Shown here piece after piece: positions 54,903 through 62,481 of a stretch of 64,000 nucleotides of DNA. This stretch comes from Hyphomonas sp. L-53-1-40 (GTDB taxonomy: Bacteria > Pseudomonadota > Alphaproteobacteria > Caulobacterales > Hyphomonadaceae): assembly GCF_000682775.1 (NCBI RefSeq), contig NZ_AWFI01000018.1, positions 1 to 64,000 of the forward strand, written 5' to 3'. Position 1 is the first letter of the stretch. Each line of letters begins with the position of its first letter. A program made the translations under genes and the position numbers. The notes below the pieces were generated by a model. That model was not told where the DNA came from, did no database searches, and saw only the letters and a program-made list of their open reading frames with translations.

Positions 54903-54998
54903 CCGCCTCTTCCGAGCGGTTTGGGCGAACGGCATGCCCTCCAGCTCATGAACCCTGGGCCGCCTATATGGTGTGAGCTCGACGACAGGAGAGATGAA

Positions 54999-55202
54999 AT
55001 GCCGAAGATGAAGACCAAAAAGGCCGCTGCAAAGCGGTTCAAGATCACGGCAACCGGAAAGCTCAAGCACGGCGTCGCTGGTAAGCGTCACCGCCTGATG
55101 AGCCACAATTCGAAGTACATTCGTCAGAACCGCGGCACGAAAGTCGCTTCTCACGCTGATGTTGCTCGCGTTGTGAAGAAATTCCTGCCTTACGGCCTCT
55201 AG
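54999..55202 (+). CDS. rpmI: Ribosomal protein bL35
   Basis: A 67-residue, very basic protein: MPKMKTKKAAAKRFKITATGK, then KHRLMSHNSKYIRQNRGT-like text (RHRLMSHNSKYIRQNRGTK). This matches bL35 of the large subunit end to end. ACAGGAGAG precedes the ATG at 54999; the frame remains open upstream without homology. It lies 38 bases before rplT. Confidence 0.97.
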   Translation: MPKMKTKKAAAKRFKITATGKLKHGVAGKRHRLMSHNSKYIRQNRGTKVASHADVARVVKKFLPYGL

Positions 55203-55240
55203 GCCCGTATCCTTCAAGATCTTGATTTAGGAGGCCTAAG

Positions 55241-55603
55241 ATGCCCCGTTCACGTAACAAAGTTCCCGCCCACGCCCGCCACAAGAAGATTCTGAAGCAG
55301 GCAAAGGGTTTCCGTAACCGCCGCAAGAATACGTTCCGCATCGCGCACCAGTCCGTCTGGGAAGCCGGTCAGTACGCTTATGTCGGTCGTAAGGTCAAAA
55401 AGCGGAAGTTTCGCTCGCTCTGGATCCAGCGCATCAACGCCGCTGTCCGCATCCACGACGACGAGATGAACTATTCCCAGTTCATCAACGGCCTGACCAA
55501 AGCCGGTATCGAAGTTGACCGCAAGGTCATGTCCGACATCGCCATCCGCGAGCCGGAAGCATTTGGCGCCCTGGTCAAACAGGCCAAGGCTGCCCTCGCT
55601 TAA
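55241..55603 (+). CDS. rplT: Ribosomal protein bL20
   Basis: A 120-residue basic protein, [20 protein letters not shown], then [32 protein letters not shown], the signature of bL20, an early assembly protein of the 50S subunit. TAGGAGGCC precedes the ATG. It forms a two-gene unit with rpmI and is followed by a terminator. L20 can repress its own operon in E. coli; no matching leader structure was identified here. Confidence 0.97.
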   Translation: MPRSRNKVPAHARHKKILKQAKGFRNRRKNTFRIAHQSVWEAGQYAYVGRKVKKRKFRSLWIQRINAAVRIHDDEMNYSQFINGLTKAGIEVDRKVMSDIAIREPEAFGALVKQAKAALA

Positions 55604-55628
55604 CCTGCCCGCAAGGCACAAGTGACAA

Positions 55629-55658
55629 AGCCCGGCCCTCAAAGCCGGGCTTTTTCTT
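55629..55658 (+). terminator. Terminator after rplT
   Basis: AGCCCGGC and GCCGGGCT form a stem around CCTCAAA, followed by TTTTCTTT. Confidence 0.85.
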
Positions 55659-55727
55659 TAAGGGCGTTTGCATGCGGGCGCGAAGCGCCTAAAAAGTCCG
55701 CTGGAACAGCAAAGGGAAGCGACCCCC

Positions 55728-56804
55728 GTGTCCGATATCAGTACGATTGAAAAAGAGGCCCTTGCGGCGATTGAAGCGGCAGGCGACCTGGCGTCGCTGG
55801 ACGATGTACGCGTGGCCGAACTGGGCAAGAAGGGCCGCGTGTCTGGCCTGATGAGTTCGCTGGGCAAGATGAGCCCGGAGGAGCGCAAGGAAAATGGCCC
55901 GAAGCTGAATGCGCTGAAAAATCGCGTCGATGCAGCTGTTCGCGCCCGCAAGGAGGCGCTGGAAGCGGCGGCGCTGGAGGCCCAGCTGGCAAGCGAAACG
56001 GTTGACCTGTCCCTGCCAGCGGCCCCGGGCCCGAAGGCCGGCGCGTTGCATCCGGTCATGCAAGTTTTCGAAGAAGTCGCCGCCGTCTTCGGCGACATGG
56101 GCTTCACCGTGGCCGAGGGCCCGGACATTGAAGACGACTGGCACAATTTTACTGCGCTGAACTTCCCCGAAGGCCATCCGGCACGCGAGACGCACGACAC
56201 CTTCTTTATGCATGCGCTGGAAGGCGATGCGCCGAAAGTGCTGCGCACGCATACATCTCCCGTGCAGATCCGCACCATGATGAGCCAGAAGCCGCCGATC
56301 CGCATTCTCGTGCCGGGCCGAGTCTACCGGAATGACTGGGACGCGACGCATACGCCGATGTTTCACCAGGTCGAAGGCCTTGTCATCGAGAAGAACATTC
56401 ACATGGGCCACCTCAAAGGTTGCCTGATCGATTTCGTGAAGGCGTTCTTCGAAGTGGATGATGTCGAGGCGCGCTTCCGTCCGCACTTCTTTCCCTTCAC
56501 CGAGCCGTCGGCAGAAATGGACGTCAAATATACCCGCAAGGGCGAGACGATCGAAATTGGCGCAGGCGACAGCTGGATGGAGATTCTCGGCAGCGGCATG
56601 GTGCATCCGAATGTGCTGCGCAATTGCGGGATTGATCCGAACGAATATCAGGGCTTTGCCTTCGGCATGGGCGTCGATCGCCTCGCCATGCTCAAATATG
56701 GCATGCCTGACTTACGCCCTTACTTCGAGGCGGATCCGCAATGGACACGCCACTATGGATTTGCGCCTTGGTCGACACCGAGCGTTAGTGGCGGCTTGAG
56801 CTAG
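55728..56804 (+). CDS. pheS: Phenylalanyl-tRNA synthetase alpha subunit
   Basis: A 358-residue class II aminoacyl-tRNA synthetase subunit that holds the catalytic site. The N-terminal coiled-coil domain (to ~100) binds tRNA. Class II motifs: motif 2 near [20 protein letters not shown] and motif 3 near [41 protein letters not shown] and [10 protein letters not shown] are PheS-specific. The GTG at 55728 follows AAGGGA and fits the family start. An unrelated gene separates it from pheT. Confidence 0.95.
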   Translation: MSDISTIEKEALAAIEAAGDLASLDDVRVAELGKKGRVSGLMSSLGKMSPEERKENGPKLNALKNRVDAAVRARKEALEAAALEAQLASETVDLSLPAAPGPKAGALHPVMQVFEEVAAVFGDMGFTVAEGPDIEDDWHNFTALNFPEGHPARETHDTFFMHALEGDAPKVLRTHTSPVQIRTMMSQKPPIRILVPGRVYRNDWDATHTPMFHQVEGLVIEKNIHMGHLKGCLIDFVKAFFEVDDVEARFRPHFFPFTEPSAEMDVKYTRKGETIEIGAGDSWMEILGSGMVHPNVLRNCGIDPNEYQGFAFGMGVDRLAMLKYGMPDLRPYFEADPQWTRHYGFAPWSTPSVSGGLS

Positions 56805-56816
56805 GGAGCAGGGGGC

Positions 56817-57437
56817 ATGGGTACCGGCAATAAAGTGGAAATGCTGATTGCGATCTGCGCGGTGCTGACCAGTGCAATTGCCGTCTTCATCGCCTGGGAT
56901 CAGGGCCGCGTGATGCGGGCCCAGCAGCATGGTGCCGTCTATCCGGTCGTTCAGATCGAGGGCTTTGTGTCGTCGACTGCCGAAACGGCGTCCATGGGGC
57001 TTCGCGTCTCAAACAGCGGAGTCGGGCCAGCCTTGATCGAGCGGGTTGAGATGTTGAAAGATGGCGAGCCCGTCGAAAGCCTCGAGCCATATGTCGACCA
57101 GTTTCCACCCGGCTATCAGCAATCCTGGGCAAGCTTGATTGGCCGGGCCATTGCACCGGGCGATGAGATTATCCCGCTGAGGGTCGACTGGCCCCTTGAT
57201 GCCGTTTCAATCATGCAACGCGACGCGGCCGCTTTGGCCTGGAGCGAGATGGATGTGGAGATCTGCTATTGCTCAGTCTTCGATAAATGCTGGACCGCGA
57301 TAGGTCGAGAGATGGGACTGAGCATCGCGCGCGCCGAACGTGTGAAGCGCTGCGAACGTAGCGAAACAGATGTATTCGAGGCCCTCGCGAACTATGCGCA
57401 CACGCCCGAAACCAATACGACCGCTGAACTGGAATAG
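56817..57437 (+). CDS. Uncharacterised membrane-anchored protein between pheS and pheT
   Basis: A 206-residue protein with one N-terminal membrane segment (EMLIAICAVLTSAIAVFIAW) and a soluble domain; VSNSGVGPALIERVEML and FDKCW with neighbouring Cys are its notable parts. The strand-rich VSNSGVGPALIE resembles immunoglobulin-like or outer-envelope domains, but no family was assigned. It starts 12 bases after pheS and stops 3 bases before pheT, so it is in the pheST operon and probably co-expressed, although no link to aminoacylation is known. Confidence 0.6.
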   Translation: MGTGNKVEMLIAICAVLTSAIAVFIAWDQGRVMRAQQHGAVYPVVQIEGFVSSTAETASMGLRVSNSGVGPALIERVEMLKDGEPVESLEPYVDQFPPGYQQSWASLIGRAIAPGDEIIPLRVDWPLDAVSIMQRDAAALAWSEMDVEICYCSVFDKCWTAIGREMGLSIARAERVKRCERSETDVFEALANYAHTPETNTTAELE

Positions 57438-57440
57438 ACG

Positions 57441-59834
57441 ATGAAATTCACCCTGTCCTGGCTGAACGACCACCTCGCCACCAAGGCGACGCTGGACGAT
57501 ATTCTGGCCCTCATGCTGCAGGCCGGCCTCGAGGTGGAGGAGGTTGTGGACCCGCGCGAGAAGCTGGCGACGTTTACGGTCTGCAAGGTCAAGGCGGCGG
57601 AGCCTCATCCGGATGCTGACAAGCTGCGCGTGTGCACGGTGGAAACGGTGGATGGTGAGAAGCAGATTGTCTGTGGTGCGCCAAATGCGCGGGCTGGCAT
57701 GACCGCGATCTATGCACCGCTGGGCACGTTCATTCCGGGGCTCGACTTCGCGCTCGACAAGAAGCCACGCAAGATCCGCGGCATCGAAAGCTATGGCATG
57801 ATGTGCTCCACCAAGGAGATCGAAGCGGGAGAGGACCATGACGGCATCGCTGATCTGGATGATTCCATTCCGCTTGGGACACCGGCTGCCGATGCGCTCG
57901 GTCTGAATGACCCGGTGATCGACTTCGAAGTGACCCCAAATCGGCCGGACTGGCTGGGCGTGCAGGGCATCGCACGTGACCTGGCCGCGGCCGGGGCAGG
58001 GCGCTTCCTGCATGCGGACGTCAAGAAGGTTATTGGCAGCAAGGAATGTCCGGTCGAAATCCGATTGGAGGCACCTGAGGCTTGTCCAGTCTTCGCCGGA
58101 GCTGTGATCGTGGGCGTCAAGAACGGTCCGTCGCCAGACTGGATGCAGCAGCGCTTGAAGGCCGTGGGCATCCAGCCGAAATCCTTGCTGGTTGATGTCA
58201 CGAATTATATCTCGCTTGATCGGGCTCGTCCGTTGCATGCCTATGATGCGTCCAAACTGTCCGGGCCGGTCGTGGCGCGTCTTGGCCGCAAGGGCGAGGT
58301 GCTGGAGGCGCTGGACGGCAAGACCTACAAGCTCGGCGAAGAGATGTGTGTCATTGCGGATGATAGCGGCGCGATTGGTCTGGGCGGGGTCATGGGTGGC
58401 CAGTCCACGGCGGTTTCTGACGATACTGTGGATGTATTCCTCGAAAGCGCCTGGTTCGATCCGTTGCGGACGGCGCGTACAGGCCGCGCGACCGGCATCC
58501 ACTCTGATGCGCGCTATCGCTTCGAGCGCGGTGTCGATCCGCATAGCTGCCTCGACGGGCTCAATCTCGCCATTTCCCTGATCGTGGAATATGGCGGCGG
58601 CGTTGTTTCCAAACCCAAATTGTCAGGCGAGGCGCCAGTCAATCCGAACAAGGTGACCTTTTATCCGGCTGATGTGGAGCGCCTGACGGGGCTTACCGTG
58701 AAGCCAGCCGACATGCGCCGCATGCTGAAAGACCTTGAGTTCAATATCGAGGATGCTGGCGATGCCTGGTATCTGCGCCCGCCGACCTTCCGCTTTGACA
58801 TGGAACAGTCGGCCGACATCGTGGAAGAAGTTGCGCGCCTGGTCGGGTTTGACCAGCTCCCAACCGCGTCCCTGCCAGCGCCCCAAGGCGGCGTGAAAGC
58901 GATTACCACCCCGATGCAGGCCCGCGTGCGCGCGGCCCGCCGGGTGATGGCCTCCCGTGGGTTCCTGGAAACCGTCAGCTGGAGCTTCATGGCGAAAGCT
59001 GACGCGGCGCTGTTCGGCAAGATCAATGATGCGCTGACGGTTGCCAATCCGGTGGCAAGCGAACTGGACTATATGCGCCCATCCGTGCTCGGAAATCTGG
59101 CCAAGGCTGCCCAGCGCGCTGCCAATCATGGCGAGCGCGGCGTTCGCCTGTTCGAGGCTGGGCCAATTTATCTGGGCGATGGCCCGAAAGACCAGCGTAG
59201 CGTCGTGGCAGCGCTCGTGCGGCCGTTCAATGAGCGGCATTGGCAGGGGGCGCCTGAACCATATGATTCCTTCGACGCGAAAGCCGACCTGTTTGCTGTG
59301 CTTGATGCGCTCGGCCAGCCGGGTGAGCGCTTTCAGGTGGCGGCACCCGCTCAACCGCACTGGCATCCGGGGCAGGCGGCCAGCCTGAAGCTTGGCCCGA
59401 AAGTGACGGTGGCGCATTTCGGCCAGCTGCATCCGGGCGTGCTGAAACAGCTGGGTGTGGACGGGCCGATGTTCGGGTTCGAACTGAACCTCAATGCGCT
59501 GCCGCAGATGAAGGCAAAGAACACCAAGACCAAGCCGGTTTTCGAACGCGCCGAGCTGACGCCGATCCGTCGCGACCTAGCTTTCGTCGTTGATCAGTCC
59601 GTTCCGGCCGCCGATCTTGTGCGCCATGCACAGGGCGCGGACAAGAAACTGATCTCGAAAGTGGATGTTTTCGATGTGTATGAGGGTACCGGTGTACCGG
59701 AAGGGCAGAAATCGGTTGCCTTTGAAATGACGGTCCAGCCACAGGAAAAGATGAAGGATGAAGACATCCAGGCTCTCATGGACAAGGTGGTGGCCTCTGT
59801 CGCCAAGGGCACAGGCGGCGTGCTAAGAGGCTAG
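57441..59834 (+). CDS. pheT: Phenylalanyl-tRNA synthetase beta subunit
   Basis: A 797-residue PheT: N-terminal B1 domain (MKFTLSWLNDHL), the OB-fold tRNA-binding domain (~40-150), B3/B4 editing region (LLVDVTNYISLDRARPLHAYDASKL), B5 (PVNPNKVTFYPADVERLTGL), the catalytic-like core and a C-terminal anticodon-binding FDX-ACB domain (AELTPIRRDLAFVVDQSVPAADLVRHA). It forms an (alpha-beta)2 enzyme with PheS. Length and domains match the bacterial norm. Confidence 0.95.
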   Translation: MKFTLSWLNDHLATKATLDDILALMLQAGLEVEEVVDPREKLATFTVCKVKAAEPHPDADKLRVCTVETVDGEKQIVCGAPNARAGMTAIYAPLGTFIPGLDFALDKKPRKIRGIESYGMMCSTKEIEAGEDHDGIADLDDSIPLGTPAADALGLNDPVIDFEVTPNRPDWLGVQGIARDLAAAGAGRFLHADVKKVIGSKECPVEIRLEAPEACPVFAGAVIVGVKNGPSPDWMQQRLKAVGIQPKSLLVDVTNYISLDRARPLHAYDASKLSGPVVARLGRKGEVLEALDGKTYKLGEEMCVIADDSGAIGLGGVMGGQSTAVSDDTVDVFLESAWFDPLRTARTGRATGIHSDARYRFERGVDPHSCLDGLNLAISLIVEYGGGVVSKPKLSGEAPVNPNKVTFYPADVERLTGLTVKPADMRRMLKDLEFNIEDAGDAWYLRPPTFRFDMEQSADIVEEVARLVGFDQLPTASLPAPQGGVKAITTPMQARVRAARRVMASRGFLETVSWSFMAKADAALFGKINDALTVANPVASELDYMRPSVLGNLAKAAQRAANHGERGVRLFEAGPIYLGDGPKDQRSVVAALVRPFNERHWQGAPEPYDSFDAKADLFAVLDALGQPGERFQVAAPAQPHWHPGQAASLKLGPKVTVAHFGQLHPGVLKQLGVDGPMFGFELNLNALPQMKAKNTKTKPVFERAELTPIRRDLAFVVDQSVPAADLVRHAQGADKKLISKVDVFDVYEGTGVPEGQKSVAFEMTVQPQEKMKDEDIQALMDKVVASVAKGTGGVLRG

Positions 59835-59864
59835 GCAACAAGAACCGTTCTCTGGGGGACTCGC

Positions 59865-60689
59865 ATGGGGCTGTATCGCTGGTTGCATAATGAGCTGGTG
59901 CCCGAAGCCCGCAAGTCCGGTATCTCGGTCACCAACTGGATCATTATCAGCCTTGTGCTGGCGAGTTTCTTGTTCCTGGCGCTTGAAACCGAGCCAACCC
60001 TGTTGGCCGTTCCGGAATGGCGGATGGTGTTCGACTGGTTCAATGTCGCGGTCGTCATCATCTTTGCCATTGAATACGTGCTGCGCGTTGCTGTGGCAGG
60101 CCTTCGGCCAGAATATGCGGGCTTTGTCGGACGCATCCGGTACATCACGCGCTTTTACTCCATTGCAGACCTGCTGGCCTTCCTGCCGGAACTGCTCGTG
60201 ATGGTGGTTGGTGGCGGCATTCCCTTGATTGCATTGCGCGTCTTCCGCCTGTTCCGCCTGATCAAGATTGCGCGCTTCGTGCCGGCTTTTGACGTGCTGG
60301 GCGCGGCTATGAGGCGGGCGGGAACGCAGCTCCTCACCACGCTCGCCATGGCGCTGGCGCTGGTCTATGTGGCGGCGGTGCTGCTCTATTTCATCGAAGG
60401 TGTGGGGCAGGGGCGTCAGGAGTTTGGCTCCATCCCGCGCGCCATCTGGTGGTCCATCGCGACGCTGACCACGGTTGGCTATGGCGACATCTATCCGGTC
60501 ACCACGCTGGGGCGGATTGCGGCGTCTGTAATTGCGATTGCGGGGATCGGCGTGGTCGCACTGCCGGCAGGCGTGTTCGCCAGTGCCTTTTCGGACGAGC
60601 TGCGCGAGCGTCAGTTGCAGAAGCTTCAGGACCGCGTCGAGGCGGCCGAAGCGCAAGCCGGCGCTGCCCCCGAAGAGAGCAGCGCCTGA
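59865..60689 (+). CDS. Voltage-gated-type potassium channel
   Basis: A 274-residue six-helix channel. The S4-like segment ALRVFRLFRLIKIARF (R125, R128, R131, K134, R137 at three-residue steps) is a voltage-sensor pattern. The pore loop holds the selectivity filter TTVGYGD (202-208), diagnostic of K+ channels, and the S6 helix follows with a short coiled-coil-like tail (~245-265, LQKLQDRVEAAEAQ). Inner membrane. Bacterial KvAP-like channels; role in K+ homeostasis is inferred. It is downstream of pheT by 30 bases. Confidence 0.92.
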   Translation: MGLYRWLHNELVPEARKSGISVTNWIIISLVLASFLFLALETEPTLLAVPEWRMVFDWFNVAVVIIFAIEYVLRVAVAGLRPEYAGFVGRIRYITRFYSIADLLAFLPELLVMVVGGGIPLIALRVFRLFRLIKIARFVPAFDVLGAAMRRAGTQLLTTLAMALALVYVAAVLLYFIEGVGQGRQEFGSIPRAIWWSIATLTTVGYGDIYPVTTLGRIAASVIAIAGIGVVALPAGVFASAFSDELRERQLQKLQDRVEAAEAQAGAAPEESSA

Positions 60690-60694
60690 GCCGT

Positions 60695-61186
60695 TTAGTC
60701 CTGGGCCTTTGAGCCGTTCGCTTCGGACTGGAGCATTGTATACCGCTCGATTCCGATGCGTTCGATCAGGTCGAACTGCGTTTCAAGATAATCCACATGC
60801 TCTTCCTCATTGTTGAGGATCTTTCCGAACAGGTCGCGGCTGCCATAGTCGCGGACGCTCTCAGCATATTCCATCGCGTCCTTGAGCAACGGAATGGCGT
60901 CGTTTTCCAGTTTCAGGTCGCATTCGAGGATTTCGAAGACTGATTCGCCGATACGCAGCTTTCCGAGGTCCTGGAGATTCGGCAGGCCGCCGAGGAACAG
61001 GATGCGCTCGATCAGCCAGTCGGCATGCTCCATCTCTTCGATGGATTCCTTGTATTCATAATCGCCCAGCTTGCTGACGCCCCAATCGTGCAGCATGCGC
61101 GAATGCAGGAAATACTGGTTGATCGCGGTCAGCTCGTTCTTGAGACACTTGTTCAGAAATTCGATGACCTTTGGGTCGCCTTTCAT
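60695..61186 (-). CDS. bfr: Bacterioferritin
   Basis: A 163-residue ferritin-like iron store with ferroxidase activity. Diiron ligands E18, E51, H54, E94, E127 and H130 and haem-binding M52 all coincide in number with E. coli Bfr. MKGDPKVIEFLNKCLKNELTAINQYF is the standard N-terminus, with AGGAGC seven bases before ATG 61186. A few extra codons upstream are open but without homology. The bfd gene lies upstream on the same strand. Confidence 0.96.
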   Translation of the reverse strand: MKGDPKVIEFLNKCLKNELTAINQYFLHSRMLHDWGVSKLGDYEYKESIEEMEHADWLIERILFLGGLPNLQDLGKLRIGESVFEILECDLKLENDAIPLLKDAMEYAESVRDYGSRDLFGKILNNEEEHVDYLETQFDLIERIGIERYTMLQSEANGSKAQD

Positions 61187-61378
61187 GGGGAGCTCCTGCT
61201 TTGTGGATTTCGTATGGGCCAGCACCTAGGGTGATTGTGTCATGAGATCAATAAAAAATCCAATAAAAACAATTGCATATGATAGTGCGACACAGTTGCA
61301 GCAGCACCTGAGAACGGTTTGAATCGGGTGTGCGTGGCGGTTGACCGCGCAAAGGCCTGCAATTTCAGGGGCTGCTGC

Positions 61379-61588
61379 CTATTCGGCGGCGATGAGCGCT
61401 GGCGCGACCGGACGCTGGTCCATTTCTTCGGAGATGATCTCACCGATGGAGCAGCTGCATTTTCCGCACTGGAACTTGCATCCGTGATGCGCCTGCACGG
61501 CTTTGGGGCTGCGCGCCCCGGCGTCGACGGCGGTGCGGACGCTCTTGCAGTTGATACGGTTGCAGACACAGATGATCATGAGAACCAT
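61379..61588 (-). CDS. bfd: Bacterioferritin-associated ferredoxin (Bfd)
   Basis: A short [2Fe-2S] protein of ~69 residues that reduces bacterioferritin iron for release. The Bfd pattern CVC...C-x2-C is present: MIICVCNRINCKSVRTAV, then CKFQCGKCSCSIGEI. The ATG at 61588 (MVLMIICVC) or at 61579 is the likely start, since a Fur-like box directly precedes it; the open frame runs to 61639 but through that box. It is transcribed on the same strand as bfr but separated by ~190 bases, so it may have separate control (low iron). Confidence 0.85.
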   Translation of the reverse strand: MVLMIICVCNRINCKSVRTAVDAGARSPKAVQAHHGCKFQCGKCSCSIGEIISEEMDQRPVAPALIAAE

Positions 61589-61599
61589 TTGCACGACTA

Positions 61600-61616
61600 T
61601 GCGAATGATTGTCAAT
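61600..61616 (-). promoter_or_regulatory. Fur-like box upstream of bfd
   Basis: The plus strand reads TGCGAATGATTGTCAAT; its complement contains TGACAATCATTCGC, which matches 11 of 14 positions of the Fur consensus segment TGATAATCATTATC. It lies 12 bases before ATG 61588. Confidence 0.55.
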
Positions 61617-61665
61617 CCGGTTTTTGCGCTTTGTTGCACATGCGGAATGGCCGCCGGGCCTGATC

Positions 61666-61893
61666 TCAGGCCTCGGCGGTGTCATCCCATTGGAACACGT
61701 CTTCAAGACCGACCTGGAAGACCCGCGCGATGCGGAAGGCGCTTTCGAGGGAGGGGGAGTAGCGGCCCTGTTCGATGGCGATCACGGTTTGCCGCGTCAC
61801 GCCGATCTCCTTGGCCAGGGCCGCCTGGCTCATCCCGTCATGGGCCTCGCGCAATGCCTTCACGCGGTTCAGGATAGGGGGGCGTTTGGCCAT
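61666..61893 (-). CDS. XRE-family helix-turn-helix regulator
   Basis: A 75-residue Cro/C1-type DNA-binding protein: NRVKALREAHDGMSQAALAKEIGVTRQTVIAIEQGRYSPSLESAFRIARVF is a full HTH_3 domain with the recognition helix VTRQTVIAIEQG. It belongs to a widespread group of small regulators encoded next to a DUF2178-like membrane protein, as here (spacing three bases). Three operator-like boxes upstream suggest autoregulation. Confidence 0.9.
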   Translation of the reverse strand: MAKRPPILNRVKALREAHDGMSQAALAKEIGVTRQTVIAIEQGRYSPSLESAFRIARVFQVGLEDVFQWDDTAEA

Positions 61894-61896
61894 GGC

Positions 61897-62319
61897 TCAC
61901 ACGCCCCGGCGATAGAACAGGATGGTGAGGGCATATTCGGCCACCTGCGACGCGATCAGGCTCGCCACCGCGATGTGGAACAGCATGTTGCCATCGGCCA
62001 GGAAGTAATAGTGCCAGAGGCCCGCAAAGATGCCGAAGCCCAGCACATAGCCGGAGATATTGCCCGCGCGGCGCAGCACCTGCTTGTCGCGCTCATCCTC
62101 GGCATCATTGGCCTCTTCCGGGCTGCTGGCCGCGATGATGATGTGGCTGATGATGGCGCCGAAGACCAGCATGCCGGTCGCCACGGCGATCAGCACGATG
62201 TTCGGGCCAATGGTCTCGCCCAGCGCCTCTGACCGGCTCCAGACCTGAGAGATGTACCAGAAGCCGGTAAGCGAAAGCAGCACGCCCATGATCCAGGCCG
62301 ATTTTTCGTGAAAGGACAT
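61897..62319 (-). CDS. Small four-helix membrane protein, partner of XRE regulator
   Basis: A 140-residue protein with four predicted membrane segments (WIMGVLLSLTGFWYISQVW; NIVLIAVATGMLVFGAIISHIII; NISGYVLGFGIFAGLWHYYFL; LFHIAVASLIASQVAEYALTIL) and a cytoplasmic acidic loop (EEANDAEDERDKQ) between the second and third. It is the first gene of a pair with the XRE regulator. Proteins of this type often accompany small XRE regulators; function unknown. Confidence 0.75.
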   Translation of the reverse strand: MSFHEKSAWIMGVLLSLTGFWYISQVWSRSEALGETIGPNIVLIAVATGMLVFGAIISHIIIAASSPEEANDAEDERDKQVLRRAGNISGYVLGFGIFAGLWHYYFLADGNMLFHIAVASLIASQVAEYALTILFYRRGV

Positions 62320-62332
62320 TCCAATGTCTCCA

Positions 62333-62396
62333 TGTCAAAAATTTCTTACACGACCCATATGGTCAAAGATTTTTTACATGTCAAATATTTTATACA
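62333..62396. promoter_or_regulatory. Three repeated operator-like boxes upstream of the membrane protein/XRE pair
   Basis: TGTCAAAAATTTCTTACA (62333-62350), GGTCAAAGATTTTTTACA (62361-62378) and TGTCAAATATTTTATACA (62379-62396) are three copies of an 18-bp motif, GTCAAAnATTTnnTACA. Each is itself roughly symmetric (TGTnAAA...TTTnnTACA). The last two are adjacent. They lie between the divergent membrane protein/XRE pair and lysK, so they could control either. Confidence 0.6.
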
Positions 62397-62481
62397 AGAA
62401 AGTTCGCGTCGCTTGACCGGAACCCCTGTGGCCTCTAGGTCCGGCGGACCTGTTTTCACTCAAGCATGACTGACATTCCCG

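Noticed and set aside
57273-58544. Long minus-strand open frame antisense to pheT
   Set aside because: It overlaps a certain gene, has no domain and reflects G+C-rich codon bias.
61187-61378. Iron box upstream of bfr
   Set aside because: The A+T-rich segment has only loose dyads (AATTGCATATGATAG); no clear Fur, Irr or RirA match.
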